From JBAYIE01 sp965279165 (GTDB lineage Bacteria > Bacteroidota > Bacteroidia > UKL13-3): a stretch of DNA of 64,000 bases. Below the pieces are notes generated by a model, which worked only from the letters and a program-made list of their open reading frames with translations, had not been told where the DNA came from and did no database searches. The stretch spans positions 2,976,001-3,040,000 of the forward strand of contig OZ257140.1 in the NCBI GenBank assembly GCA_965279165.1, written 5' to 3'. Of this stretch, positions 25,924-34,789 are shown piece by piece. Both the position numbers and the translations under genes were made by a program. Each line of letters starts with the position of its first letter. Within the stretch, counting starts at the first letter, position 1.

Positions 25924-26397
25924 ATGTATATTGCTGTCGATAATAGAAATACAAATTTGTTCAAACGATTGCAAATACCGCAAGCCAATTTGATAAAAAC
26001 ATGCCTTGTTTTATTTTTTCTTTTTGCAAATCAAATTCTTTTTGCCCAATGGCAAGCCGATTCGGTAGTTTCAAAACTATATGTAAAGGAAGGAGTAGCA
26101 TCCTATTATGCGAATAAATTTCATGGACGAAAAACAACCAGCGGAGAAAAGTACCATAAAAATAAATTTACCGCAGCGCATCGAACACTGCCATTTGGAA
26201 CAAAAGTAAAGGTAACCAACCTCAAAAATAAAAAGTGGGTAATTGTACGTGTCAACGATAGGGGACCATACAATCGCAAACGGATTATCGACCTTTCGTT
26301 TCGTGCGGCAAAGCATTTGGGCATTACCAACGGAAAAGGTATTGCCAAGGTTCGGGTAGAAGAATTACCAAAATCGCCACCAAAGAATAAAAAATGA
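25924..26397 (+). CDS. RlpA-like protein, double-psi beta-barrel
   Basis: A 157-aa exported protein. After a long N-terminus comes a hydrophobic signal segment (CLVLFFLFANQILFAQ). The mature part is one double-psi beta-barrel: GVASYYANKFHGRKTTSGEKY, FTAAHRTLPFGTKVKVTN and VIVRVNDRGPY with the conserved Asp. RlpA proteins are lytic transglycosylases acting on naked glycan strands at the septum, or related structural proteins. No SPOR domain is attached, unlike E. coli RlpA. The start is uncertain: ATG at 25906, 25915 or 25924, or TTG at 25990, which would give a compact signal peptide. The first two overlap the rarA start. Confidence 0.82.
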   Translation: MYIAVDNRNTNLFKRLQIPQANLIKTCLVLFFLFANQILFAQWQADSVVSKLYVKEGVASYYANKFHGRKTTSGEKYHKNKFTAAHRTLPFGTKVKVTNLKNKKWVIVRVNDRGPYNRKRIIDLSFRAAKHLGITNGKGIAKVRVEELPKSPPKNKK

Positions 26398-26434
26398 TTA
26401 CAGATTATTCCGGTCTAAATATTTCTTTTGTAAA

Positions 26435-27706
26435 GTGCAGTTAACCCCGGAACAACTTATTACCATAAAACAAAAAGCTTTGTTGCTTTCTGAAAGAGAG
26501 GAAACATTGCTTATTTTGGATAATAACCGAATGACCAATGCATTTGGTATTTCATCCTTGGAATTTTGTGTGGCTGCAGGAGTTAAAACTGAACTTCATG
26601 TTGCATGTGGTGCCGCATTTGAACAGCTGAAATTATTCAGAAAGCAAAACAAAAGAAAATACCTGTTTGGATATTTTACCTATGATTTAAAAAATGAAAT
26701 CGAACAACTAAGTTCTAAACATCCTGATCATATAGGGTTTCCTTCCTTGTATTTCTTTGTTCCTGAAAAGATATTGGTTGTTGATAAAGACCTTCATGTG
26801 TTAGAAGGCAAGGAGTTTGCTTCGTTTTTATTGAACAATAACAGCGGTTTATTGTCTTCAGATTCTCATTTTGACGGGACACTGCAAGCGCGAGTAAGTC
26901 GTGATGAATATATCGACACCGTTACACGTATCAAGGAAAATATACTAAACGGAGATTTTTATGAAATGAATTATTGTGTGGAGTTTTATGCGGAGAATAG
27001 CAAGTTAAATCCGGAAGCAGTATATGAAAAACTGAAAGAAATCTCGCCCAATCCATTCGGTGCGTATTTGCGATTAAAAGACAAATACCTGGTATGTGCC
27101 AGTCCGGAGCGGTTTTTAGCTTTGAAAGAAAAAAAACTTATTTCTCAACCCATCAAGGGAACCATTAAAAGAGGAGCTACACCAACAGCCGACGAAGAAT
27201 TGAAGCAAGAACTGGTGAATTCAGAAAAAGAGCAAGCCGAAAATCTGATGATTGTTGATTTGGTAAGAAACGACTTAGCAAGATCGTCGGTTACAGGCTC
27301 AATAAATGTGGAAGAATTATTTGGAATATATGCATTTAAACAACTCTACCAGATGATATCCACGGTTACATCCACCATTCATCCGGAAATGGATCCGGTG
27401 GATGCCATTAAAAATGCCTTTCCAATGGGCAGCATGACCGGTGCTCCAAAGATTGAAACCATGAAATGGATAGAGCAGTATGAAGCAACAAGAAGAGGAT
27501 TGTATTCGGGTGCATTAGGCTATTTTTCTCCGGAAGGGAATTTTGATTTTAATGTGGTAATCCGCAGTTTACAATACAACCGTGCTACCGGTTATATTTC
27601 ACTCGAAGTTGGCAGTGCTATCACATTCGATAGCAATCCGGAGAGGGAATATGAAGAATGTTTGTTGAAAGCAAAAGCAATGATGGAAGTATTGCTTGGA
27701 AAATAA
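26435..27706 (+). CDS. pabB: Chorismate-utilising enzyme, aminodeoxychorismate synthase component I type
   Basis: A 423-aa cytoplasmic enzyme of the anthranilate synthase/PabB/isochorismate synthase fold. The C-terminal catalytic domain (about 155-420) has NPFGAYLRL, PERFLALK, PIKGTIKRG, ENLMIVDLVRNDLAR, TVTSTI, GSMTGAPK and RRGLYSGALGYFSP. The PIKGT lysine is the residue that separates PabB from TrpE-type enzymes (PIAGT), so 4-amino-4-deoxychorismate synthesis for folate is favoured. It probably works with a PabA glutaminase encoded elsewhere. The start is GTG at 26435; no upstream ATG fits. Confidence 0.85.
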   Translation: MQLTPEQLITIKQKALLLSEREETLLILDNNRMTNAFGISSLEFCVAAGVKTELHVACGAAFEQLKLFRKQNKRKYLFGYFTYDLKNEIEQLSSKHPDHIGFPSLYFFVPEKILVVDKDLHVLEGKEFASFLLNNNSGLLSSDSHFDGTLQARVSRDEYIDTVTRIKENILNGDFYEMNYCVEFYAENSKLNPEAVYEKLKEISPNPFGAYLRLKDKYLVCASPERFLALKEKKLISQPIKGTIKRGATPTADEELKQELVNSEKEQAENLMIVDLVRNDLARSSVTGSINVEELFGIYAFKQLYQMISTVTSTIHPEMDPVDAIKNAFPMGSMTGAPKIETMKWIEQYEATRRGLYSGALGYFSPEGNFDFNVVIRSLQYNRATGYISLEVGSAITFDSNPEREYEECLLKAKAMMEVLLGK

Positions 27707-27732
27707 AAAAATAAATAGGAGATAGATAGTCC

Positions 27733-28944
27733 ATGAAAGTGCATAGAATATTGGCAGAGGCGGTAATAAATACCATAAATGATATCTTTAATGAAGGCCG
27801 GTATGCCGATAAGGCAATTGAGAAAACGCTGAAGCAAAACCGAAAATGGGGCTCGCGCGACAGGGGATTCATTGCAGAATACACCTATGAAATGGTTAGG
27901 TGGTGGCGATTATTAACATATGCTGTAGGCTGTGAGAATAATACTGACAAGGAAACCATTTGGTTGGTGTTCGCAGCGCTGCATATACAAAAGGGTTTCG
28001 ATTTGCCGCCTTGGAAAGAATTTGTTCATATCAACAGGAATGAAGTATTGAATCGGCTAAACAATCAAAACCTGGATCGAAAAATAAAGCAGTCGGTTCC
28101 GGATTGGCTGGATGACACCTGTGCTAAGGAATTAGGTCCACAATGGGATGTAGAACTGGAATGTCTGAACAAACCGGCACCGTTGGTAATCAGAACCAAC
28201 ACCTTAAAAACCAATCCAGCCCGATTGCAGGCACAATTACAGCAAGTAGGCGTTGATTCAGAGTTTGTACCCGGTATACCGGGCGCCTTGCTCATTCCTA
28301 AACGGGTAAACTTATTCTCACTGGAGGCCTTTAAAAACGGATTGTTTGATGTACAGGATGGATCATCGCAGTTAATAGCGCCATTTTTAGAGGTTGAGCC
28401 CGGTATGCGGGTAATTGATGCCTGCGCAGGAGCAGGAGGGAAGACCCTACATATTGCTTCTCTCATGCAAAATAAAGGAAGGGTAATTGCCATGGATACA
28501 TCCGAACGGAAATTGGAGGAATTGATGCGACGGGCAAAACGGGCAGGAATAAATAATGTAGAAACCAAAACCATCGATACAACCAAAGTAATCAAACGAC
28601 TCGAAAATTCGGCCGACCGCTTATTGTTGGATGTGCCTTGCTCGGGTTTAGGCGTATTGCGCCGTAATCCGGATGCAAAATGGAAGCTAACTCCCGAATT
28701 CCTAGATCGAATCAAAGAAACCCAACAACAAATACTATCTCAGTATGCCGGAATGCTAAAACCTGGCGGATTAATGGTGTATGCAACCTGCAGCATTTTA
28801 CCCTCTGAAAATGAAAATCAGGTTGCCGCATTTCTCCTGAACCATCCCGAATTTATTTGTAAGGCACAGCAAAGAATATCGGTTAGCAATGGTTTCGACG
28901 GATTCTTTATGGCGTTATTGGAAAAATCATCGTCTATACAATAA
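27733..28944 (+). CDS. RsmB/NOP-family RNA m5C methyltransferase
   Basis: A 403-aa SAM-dependent methyltransferase. The N-terminal part (about 1-130) is helical and NusB/RsmB-like. The catalytic part has the SAM motif DACAGAGGKTLHIAS, the Asp motif VIAMDTSERKLEEL, the motif IV Cys in DVPCSGLGVLRRNPDAKWK and the catalytic Cys in YATCSILPSENENQV. The two Cys residues are those used for cytosine-C5 methylation of rRNA. The target base is not certain; RsmB (16S C967) is the closest analogue. It follows the pabB-like gene by 26 bp. Confidence 0.88.
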   Translation: MKVHRILAEAVINTINDIFNEGRYADKAIEKTLKQNRKWGSRDRGFIAEYTYEMVRWWRLLTYAVGCENNTDKETIWLVFAALHIQKGFDLPPWKEFVHINRNEVLNRLNNQNLDRKIKQSVPDWLDDTCAKELGPQWDVELECLNKPAPLVIRTNTLKTNPARLQAQLQQVGVDSEFVPGIPGALLIPKRVNLFSLEAFKNGLFDVQDGSSQLIAPFLEVEPGMRVIDACAGAGGKTLHIASLMQNKGRVIAMDTSERKLEELMRRAKRAGINNVETKTIDTTKVIKRLENSADRLLLDVPCSGLGVLRRNPDAKWKLTPEFLDRIKETQQQILSQYAGMLKPGGLMVYATCSILPSENENQVAAFLLNHPEFICKAQQRISVSNGFDGFFMALLEKSSSIQ

Positions 28945-29086
28945 ATTAAAAAGTAATTAAACTTGATACCTTCATCAACAAGGAGTATTCCGAAAAACTA
29001 TATTCGATAAAAATAAGCCTGTTACATGCACAACATGTGAGACCTAGTCTCTTCAACAAACGGCTTAAGTTTGGTTTGGTCGGAAG

Positions 29087-29104
29087 CTGCATCCTTGGAT
29101 GCAG
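29087..29104. repeat. Perfect 8-bp-stem hairpin
   Basis: CTGCATCC and GGATGCAG are separated by TT and followed by TTTT. It could terminate plus-strand transcription from the methyltransferase gene, though it lies about 140 bp after that stop. The whole gap 28945-29698 has no gene; it holds several short repeats. Confidence 0.5.
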
Positions 29105-29192
29105 TTTTCGTTTACGGAAAGGGGAGTTTAGTACTTAAATGTTGAGTTGGCTTTATGCCAACTTTAAATTTGCAATATATTTTCCTCCTATC

Positions 29193-29217
29193 GGTGTCTT
29201 CGACAAGCTCAGACACC
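29193..29217. repeat. Inverted repeat GGTGTCT/AGACACC
   Basis: A 7-bp stem encloses TCGACAAGCTC. The loop and its flanks resemble the CTTCGACAAGCTCAG repeat seen in many bacterial genomes. Confidence 0.5.
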
Positions 29218-29317
29218 TTCTTCTTTCCAATTAGAAAACTTTATTGCATTGTAAAACTACTTAGTACTCATCCAATCATCAAAACATCCAACCATTCAAA
29301 ATCCAATCCCCGCATGT

Positions 29318-29366
29318 AAAAACTCCGTGTCCTTAGCGTATAATCTTGGCGAACTTTGCGGTTAAA
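29318..29366. repeat. Dispersed intergenic repeat, copy 1
   Basis: About 49 bp starting AAAAACTCCGTGTCCTTAGC and ending TTTGCGGTTAAA. It is nearly identical to 29477-29525. A hairpin with stem CACCCC/GGGGTG lies between the two copies, at about 29437. Confidence 0.75.
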
Positions 29367-29476
29367 AAATTCAAACAATAATGTCACCCTTACAGGGTTC
29401 TGGTTGCGGATTAATTAAATTTTCTATAATAATGCCACCCCTCTGGGGTGTAAAAATCTGTGTATTCTGTTTCAAA

Positions 29477-29525
29477 AAAAACTCTGCGTCCTTAGCGTAT
29501 AATCTCGGCGAACTTTGCGGTTAAA
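29477..29525. repeat. Dispersed intergenic repeat, copy 2
   Basis: About 49 bp with the same core (CCTTAGCGTATAATC, then GCGAACTTTGCGGTTAAA). It differs from the first copy at only a few bases and lies in the same orientation. Confidence 0.75.
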
Positions 29526-29698
29526 CTTCAATCGATATTTTTAGCGACGTGGCAAACATCCAAACATTCAACATTCACTTCCCGCATGTAAAAACTACGT
29601 CGTACCTCCTTGTTTTTATCTTGCGGGATTGATTCGCTTACCGCTCAACAACATCCAATCATCCAAACATTCACTCATTCACTCATTTACTCATTTAC

Positions 29699-30454
29699 TC
29701 ATTTCTTCATCCTCTCTATCTCCACCCGCATCCCCCGCAACATATCCATAATGCTGTTTAAATTCAAATCGTCTTCTTTGGTATCCGAAAGATTTAATGT
29801 GCAAACAAACTGCCATATCTCCAGTATATCTCCAGGTTTAATGCTATATGGCGTATAACTTTTATTGTCCGAAACCAGATCGAAATTTTTACCGTTACGG
29901 TATATACGCTTGTATACAATGCCTTCGTCCTTAGTTACCAATACATAAGTATTGCCGTTCTGTATATCCTGCAGCGACTCCACATATTTCCCGATTACAT
30001 AGCTGCCATTTTTCAATGGGGGCATCGAATCGCCTTTGATCGGAAACGCACGATGCTTGCCAACTACGCGAAACGGCAAGTTCATCAACGGAAGTTTTTC
30101 GAAGTATTCGGGATCGCTGTATCCGTTCAGGTATCCGGCAGATGCTTTGGTAGTAATTACTTCTATTAGGTCGTTATTGTTTTTATCGACTACAATCGGA
30201 AACAAGATGCGGTTGTTGCCTATCTTCATTAAAGAGGCCGGGTCAACGGTAGTAAGGTCGCATTTTACCAGTGCATCAATTGCCACATGAAAAAGCGACG
30301 ATAATTTAATCAGAATATCAACCGGCGGATCACATCGCTCTTCCTCATACGAACCAATGCGTGCACGGGTAATTCCCAGTTCGTCGGCCAACTGTTCCTG
30401 CGACCATTTTTTCATATGGCGCAGGTGGCGGATGTTTGTTGCAATTTTCTTCAT
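29699..30454 (-). CDS. XRE/S24 (LexA/CI-like) repressor
   Basis: A 251-aa transcription regulator. Residues 1-65 are an XRE helix-turn-helix (WSQEQLADELGITRARIGSYEEE). Residues about 120-225 are an S24 peptidase-like domain with the catalytic Ser in KGDSMPP and the general-base Lys in GIVYKRIYR. Like LexA and phage CI, such proteins are usually inactivated by RecA-stimulated self-cleavage, and a small-residue pair (AG in TTKASAGYL) lies before the S24 domain as a candidate cleavage site. The gene is divergent from dinB-dnaE with two matching 17-bp sites between, so I infer that it represses itself and the polymerase pair. Confidence 0.88.
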   Translation of the reverse strand: MKKIATNIRHLRHMKKWSQEQLADELGITRARIGSYEEERCDPPVDILIKLSSLFHVAIDALVKCDLTTVDPASLMKIGNNRILFPIVVDKNNNDLIEVITTKASAGYLNGYSDPEYFEKLPLMNLPFRVVGKHRAFPIKGDSMPPLKNGSYVIGKYVESLQDIQNGNTYVLVTKDEGIVYKRIYRNGKNFDLVSDNKSYTPYSIKPGDILEIWQFVCTLNLSDTKEDDLNLNSIMDMLRGMRVEIERMKK

Positions 30455-30470
30455 GCTAAAATATTTAGCA
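30454..30470. promoter_or_regulatory. Candidate operator 1 of the S24 repressor
   Basis: TGCTAAAATATTTAGCA is a near-perfect palindrome. It abuts the repressor start codon and resembles the site at 30477-30493; the centres are 23 bp apart. Confidence 0.6.
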
Positions 30471-30478
30471 CAAATATA
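30471..30478 (-). promoter_or_regulatory. Candidate -7 element of the repressor promoter
   Basis: On the minus strand this reads TATATTTG, an exact match to TAnnTTTG. It is squeezed between the two candidate operators, so a bound repressor would block it. Confidence 0.5.
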
Positions 30479-30493
30479 CTAAATTAAATAGTA
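30477..30493. promoter_or_regulatory. Candidate operator 2 of the S24 repressor
   Basis: TACTAAATTAAATAGTA shares the pattern TRCTAAA...TAGYA with operator 1 and is itself palindromic at its ends. It lies 35 bp before the dinB start. Confidence 0.55.
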
Positions 30494-30528
30494 ATTTTTC
30501 ATCCCGTTTACAATAATTATTTATACCC

Positions 30529-31713
30529 ATGGATCGGCAAATTGTGCATATTGATCTCGACTCTTTTTTTGTTTCGGTAGAACGGCTTATTAATCCCAAA
30601 CTGATTGGTAAACCGGTATTGGTGGGTGGTACTAGCGACCGCGGTGTGGTGGCATCTTGCAGCTACGAAGCGCGCGAGTTTGGTATCCATTCGGCAATGC
30701 CTATGCGCATGGCAAGGCAATTATGTCCGGAAGCCGTTTTGGTACGCGGCGATAGCAGCCAGTACAGCAAATACTCCGATATGATTACCGATATTATTTC
30801 GGAAGATGTGCCCCTCTACGAAAAAACTTCTATCGACGAATTTTATATCGACCTTACCGGCATGGACCGTTTTTTCGGGTGTTATAAACTGGCCACCGAA
30901 CTGCGCCGAAAAATTATCCGCGAAACCAACCTGCCTATTTCTTTTGCCATGTCGGTGAATAAAACGGTATCCAAAGTAGGAACGGGAGAGGCAAAACCCA
31001 ACGGACAAAAAGAAATTTTACCGGGAAGCGAAAAAAGTTTTTTGGCACCATTATCGGTACGTAAAATTCCCATGGTGGGCGAACAAACTTACCAATTGCT
31101 TCGGGGTATGGGCGTAATGTGGATTCGCACCCTGCAGGAAATGCCAATGGAATTGTTGCAACAGGTGCTGGGCGAAAATGGTGGCCTTATCTGGCGAAAG
31201 GCAAATGGAATCGATAATTCGCCAGTGATTCCGTATTCGGAACGCAAATCCATTTCTACCGAACGCACCTTCGATAAAGATACCATCGATGTAAAAGCAC
31301 TCCGAGGAATTCTTACCGGAATGGCCGAAAAGCTAGCATTTCAATTGCGTACCGAACAAAAATTAACCGCCTGCATTACCGTAAAAATCCGATATACCGA
31401 TTTCAATACCTATACGCAACAAATGCGGATTCCCTATACTTCCCTCGACCATATACTCATCGAAAAAGTGCAGGAACTATTCGATAAACTTTACCAGAAA
31501 CGCATGCTTATTCGTTTGGTAGGCGTGCGCTTAAGTCACCTGGTGCATGGCGGACACCAATACAGTTTGTTTGAAGAAACGCTCGAACAAATACAATTGT
31601 ACCAGGCCATGGATAAAATCAGAAAACGCTATGGCAAAGATGCCGTAAACCGTGCCGCAGGGGTAAATTACGTACTGCACAATTTCAATCCCTTTAATGG
31701 CAAAACCGGATAA
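30529..31713 (+). CDS. dinB: DNA polymerase IV (Y-family translesion polymerase)
   Basis: A 394-aa Y-family polymerase. The catalytic acidic residues are present: IHIDLDSFFVSVE (first Asp pair) and TSIDEFYIDLT (Asp-Glu). Steric and nucleotide-binding motifs SCSYEAREFGIHSAMPM and SKYSDM follow, then the little-finger domain (SISTERTFDKDTIDV). It copies damaged DNA with low fidelity. With its active site intact it is not an ImuB, whose catalytic residues are lost. No beta-clamp motif is obvious at the C-terminus. It is followed after 2 bp by dnaE and is divergent from the S24 repressor, which suggests damage control of the pair. Confidence 0.95.
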   Translation: MDRQIVHIDLDSFFVSVERLINPKLIGKPVLVGGTSDRGVVASCSYEAREFGIHSAMPMRMARQLCPEAVLVRGDSSQYSKYSDMITDIISEDVPLYEKTSIDEFYIDLTGMDRFFGCYKLATELRRKIIRETNLPISFAMSVNKTVSKVGTGEAKPNGQKEILPGSEKSFLAPLSVRKIPMVGEQTYQLLRGMGVMWIRTLQEMPMELLQQVLGENGGLIWRKANGIDNSPVIPYSERKSISTERTFDKDTIDVKALRGILTGMAEKLAFQLRTEQKLTACITVKIRYTDFNTYTQQMRIPYTSLDHILIEKVQELFDKLYQKRMLIRLVGVRLSHLVHGGHQYSLFEETLEQIQLYQAMDKIRKRYGKDAVNRAAGVNYVLHNFNPFNGKTG

Positions 31714-31715
31714 CC

Positions 31716-34673
31716 ATGCTGCTTAATTGCCATACCTATTACAGTTTTTGCTACGGCACCATGTCGGTAGAAACCTTGCTGGATGAACTGCAACGCAACG
31801 GTTATACCAGTTTTGTATTAACGGATATCAACAATACTTCCGCTTGTTTGGATACCATTCGTCTGGCAAAATCTAAACAGATGAAACCCATAGTGGGTAT
31901 CGATTTCCGAAACGGAACACATGCAAAATATATTGGTATTGCCCGCAACAATGAAGGGTTTCGCGAACTCAACGAACACCTCTCCACCCACCTGCACCAA
32001 TCGCTTGCCTTTACCGAACAGGCACCCGATTTTAACCATGCGTATATTGTTTATCCGTTTGCTGCTTACCGCGGACAAACGCTTCGCGATAACGAATTTA
32101 TCGGTGTAAGCATCCGCGATTTGCAACACCTGATGTTTTCTCCGTATAAAAGCCACACCAACAAAATGGTGGTATTGCATGCCGTTAGTTTTGCAACCCC
32201 GCAACAGTTTAATACGCACCGTTTGCTGCGTGCCATCGATACCAATACCTTGCTTAGTAAACTGCCGGTATCCGAACAGGCGTATGGCGATGAAATTATT
32301 TTGTCGCGCGAAAAGCTCTATGCTTTGTTTACCCAATATCCGCAAGCGATTGCCAATACCGAACATATCCTGGCCGATTGCGAAATTGATTTTACATATG
32401 GTAAACTTAGTAACAAGAACTTGAAATATTATACGTCGGGTTTGCACGAAGATATGGCTCTGCTGCGTTCGCTGTGCTCTGAGGGAATGTTGTACCGCTA
32501 TCCGAATCCTAAACCGGAGGTATTGATGCGGGTACAAAAAGAATTGGAGGTTATCGAAACACTACAGTTTGCCTCTTACTTTCTGATTAATTTTGATATC
32601 ATTACTTATGCCCGACACAAAAATTATTATTATGTAGGAAGAGGGAGTGGAGCCAATAGCATTGTGGCGTATCTATTGCGCATTACCGATGTCGACCCCA
32701 TCGAACTGGATCTTTATTTTGAACGATTTATCAATATTCACCGAAGTAATGCACCTGATTTTGATATGGATTTTTCGTGGACCGACCGCGACGATATTAC
32801 CCGGTATATTTTTGAGCGGTTTGGTTATCGCCGAACTGCCCTGCTTGGCGCGTACAATACCTTTCAGCACGACGCCGTAATACGCGAATTGGGAAAAGTA
32901 TTTGGTTTGCCTCCCGGTGAAATTGAGCGGCTGCAGCGTGCCGACCGCTATCCCGATATCGATGCACTTGGAAAACAAATATTGCGTTACAGCCAACGCA
33001 TCCACGGATTTCCAAGCCACTTAAGTATCCATTCGAGCGGGATTTTGATTTCTGAAGCACCTATCACAACTTATTCGGCAACCTTTATGCCTCCCAAAGG
33101 ATTTCCTACTGCACAATTTAGCATGCTCGAGGCTGAAGATATCGGTTTGTATAAATTCGATATTTTGAGTCAACGTGGCTTGGGTAAAATTAAAGATACC
33201 CTTGATTTGGTAAAAGAAAACCGCAACGTGGATATCGACATCCACGAAATTGCCCGCTTTAAATCGGATGAAAAGGTAAAAGAGTTGTTGCGCAAAGGAA
33301 ATGCAATCGGTTGTTTTTATGTGGAGTCGCCGGCCATGCGCATGTTGCTTACCAAATTAAAAGCCGACGATTACCTGAGGCTTGTGGCAGCAAGTTCCAT
33401 TATTCGTCCGGGAGTAGCCAAAAGCGGCATGATGCGAGAGTATATTATTCGGTTTAGAGACGAAAAGCTGCGTACCAAGGCTCGTGAAGTGCTCCCCGAA
33501 TTGTATGATTTGCTGCAGGAAACTTATGGTGTAATGGTTTACCAGGAAGATGTAATTAAGGTGGCGCATTTGTTTGCCGGTTTAACCCTTGCCGAAGCCG
33601 ATTACCTGCGGCGTGGCATGTCGTGGAAGTTTAAAAAACGCGATGAGTTTAACCAGGTGAAGGAGAATTTTTTTCGCAATTGTTTGGCAAAAGGATATGC
33701 CATTAAAACCGTAACGGATATTTGGAACCAGATTGAAAGTTTTGCCAATTTTGCTTTTTCAAAAGGTCATTCGGCGAGTTATGCGGTAGAGAGTTACCAG
33801 GCACTTTACCTAAAAGCTTATTTCCCCATCGAATACATGGTGGCTACCCTCAATAACGGAGGCGGATTTTACCGCAAAGAATTGTATGTGCACGAAGCAA
33901 AATTACATGGTGCCGAAATTAAATTGCCCTGTGTAAACCGCAGCGATGCCATTTGCAAGGTATTTGGTAACGAGGTTTACCTTGGCTTGGGAATGATTGC
34001 CGAACTCGAACAGGAAACCATAGATCGGTCGATAACAGAACGCAACCGCAATGGTCCATTTGCCGATATGTCTGATTTTATCCAAAGGGTTTATCCTTCG
34101 ATTGAGCAAATGCGTTTGTTGATTCGGGCCGGGGCATTTCAGTATACGGGGCGCAGCAGAAAGGAGTTGTTGTGGGAAGCCCATACCGTATTGAAACCGA
34201 TAAAAACCTGGAAAAGGGAAAACGAATTATTTGTACACAAGGGAAAAACATTTCAGTTGCCGGCATTAACCGATACGGTAACCGACGAGGCATTCGACCA
34301 GATTGATTTGTTGGGGTTCCCCCTTTGCTCCCCATTTGATTTGCTGCGGCAACCGGTACCCGAAACAATCGATGCTTCCGTTTTAAAAACGATGGTCGGG
34401 AAAAAGGCAAGCATTACCGGTTTGTTGGTTACCTATAAACCCTCTATTACTTCCAAGGGCGAAAGGATGTACTTTGGTACCTTTATCGATATAAACGGAC
34501 AGTGGATCGACACCGTGCATTTCCCGCCAAGTGCCAAAGCATTTCCGTTTATTGGCAACGGTTGTTACCGCATTGCAGGCAAGGTAGTAGAAGAGTATGA
34601 TTTTATTTGTTTGGAAGTGGATTATATGAAACGGTTGCCAATGATAGATAGGGAGGCGGAGACAATGAGTTAA
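31716..34673 (+). CDS. Short DnaE-type DNA polymerase III alpha subunit (error-prone type)
   Basis: A 985-aa C-family polymerase, shorter than replicative DnaE (about 1160 aa). The palm Asp residues appear in APDFDMDFSW and later in KFDILSQRGLG; fingers motifs include GRGSGANSIVAYLL and FSKGHSASYAVESYQALYLKAYFP. The C-terminal part ends in an OB-fold-like segment (KKASITGLLVTYKPS...GERMYFGTFID) and lacks the tau-binding tail. The N-terminal PHP domain has lost the first HxH histidine (NCHTYYS) and has TDIN where TDHG is usual, so it is probably inactive as a nuclease. Placement 2 bp after dinB resembles DnaE2/ImuC mutagenesis operons. Confidence 0.88.
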   Translation: MLLNCHTYYSFCYGTMSVETLLDELQRNGYTSFVLTDINNTSACLDTIRLAKSKQMKPIVGIDFRNGTHAKYIGIARNNEGFRELNEHLSTHLHQSLAFTEQAPDFNHAYIVYPFAAYRGQTLRDNEFIGVSIRDLQHLMFSPYKSHTNKMVVLHAVSFATPQQFNTHRLLRAIDTNTLLSKLPVSEQAYGDEIILSREKLYALFTQYPQAIANTEHILADCEIDFTYGKLSNKNLKYYTSGLHEDMALLRSLCSEGMLYRYPNPKPEVLMRVQKELEVIETLQFASYFLINFDIITYARHKNYYYVGRGSGANSIVAYLLRITDVDPIELDLYFERFINIHRSNAPDFDMDFSWTDRDDITRYIFERFGYRRTALLGAYNTFQHDAVIRELGKVFGLPPGEIERLQRADRYPDIDALGKQILRYSQRIHGFPSHLSIHSSGILISEAPITTYSATFMPPKGFPTAQFSMLEAEDIGLYKFDILSQRGLGKIKDTLDLVKENRNVDIDIHEIARFKSDEKVKELLRKGNAIGCFYVESPAMRMLLTKLKADDYLRLVAASSIIRPGVAKSGMMREYIIRFRDEKLRTKAREVLPELYDLLQETYGVMVYQEDVIKVAHLFAGLTLAEADYLRRGMSWKFKKRDEFNQVKENFFRNCLAKGYAIKTVTDIWNQIESFANFAFSKGHSASYAVESYQALYLKAYFPIEYMVATLNNGGGFYRKELYVHEAKLHGAEIKLPCVNRSDAICKVFGNEVYLGLGMIAELEQETIDRSITERNRNGPFADMSDFIQRVYPSIEQMRLLIRAGAFQYTGRSRKELLWEAHTVLKPIKTWKRENELFVHKGKTFQLPALTDTVTDEAFDQIDLLGFPLCSPFDLLRQPVPETIDASVLKTMVGKKASITGLLVTYKPSITSKGERMYFGTFIDINGQWIDTVHFPPSAKAFPFIGNGCYRIAGKVVEEYDFICLEVDYMKRLPMIDREAETMS

Positions 34674-34712
34674 CCAATTAAGGACAAAACTGTCCTTGCA
34701 ATTTTTGGTGCT

Positions 34713-34735
34713 GTCTTGAGTTTGCAACTCAAGAC
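34713..34735. repeat. Palindrome flanking the RAYT gene, left copy
   Basis: Arms GTCTTGAGTT and AACTCAAGAC enclose TGC. It is the exact reverse complement of the palindrome at 35505-35527. A degenerate copy (GACTTGTGTTTACAACTC) begins near 34763, and a separate hairpin AAGGACA/TGTCCTT lies at 34679-34697. Confidence 0.9.
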
Positions 34736-34789
34736 TAGATTATGTTAAGATCAAAACTTGCAGACTTGTGTTTACAACTCAAATCAGAT

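Noticed and set aside
28945..29698. A missed protein gene in the longest clean gap
   Set aside because: No frame shows a start with family-like sequence; the space is occupied by short repeats.
29610..29858. An 82-codon plus-strand frame
   Set aside because: Mostly antisense to the S24 repressor gene and an octamer repeat (CACTCATT/TACTCATT); no homology recognised.
30529..31713. ImuB instead of Pol IV
   Set aside because: The catalytic Asp and Glu residues (LDSFF, SIDEF) are intact, whereas ImuB has lost them, and no imuA is adjacent.
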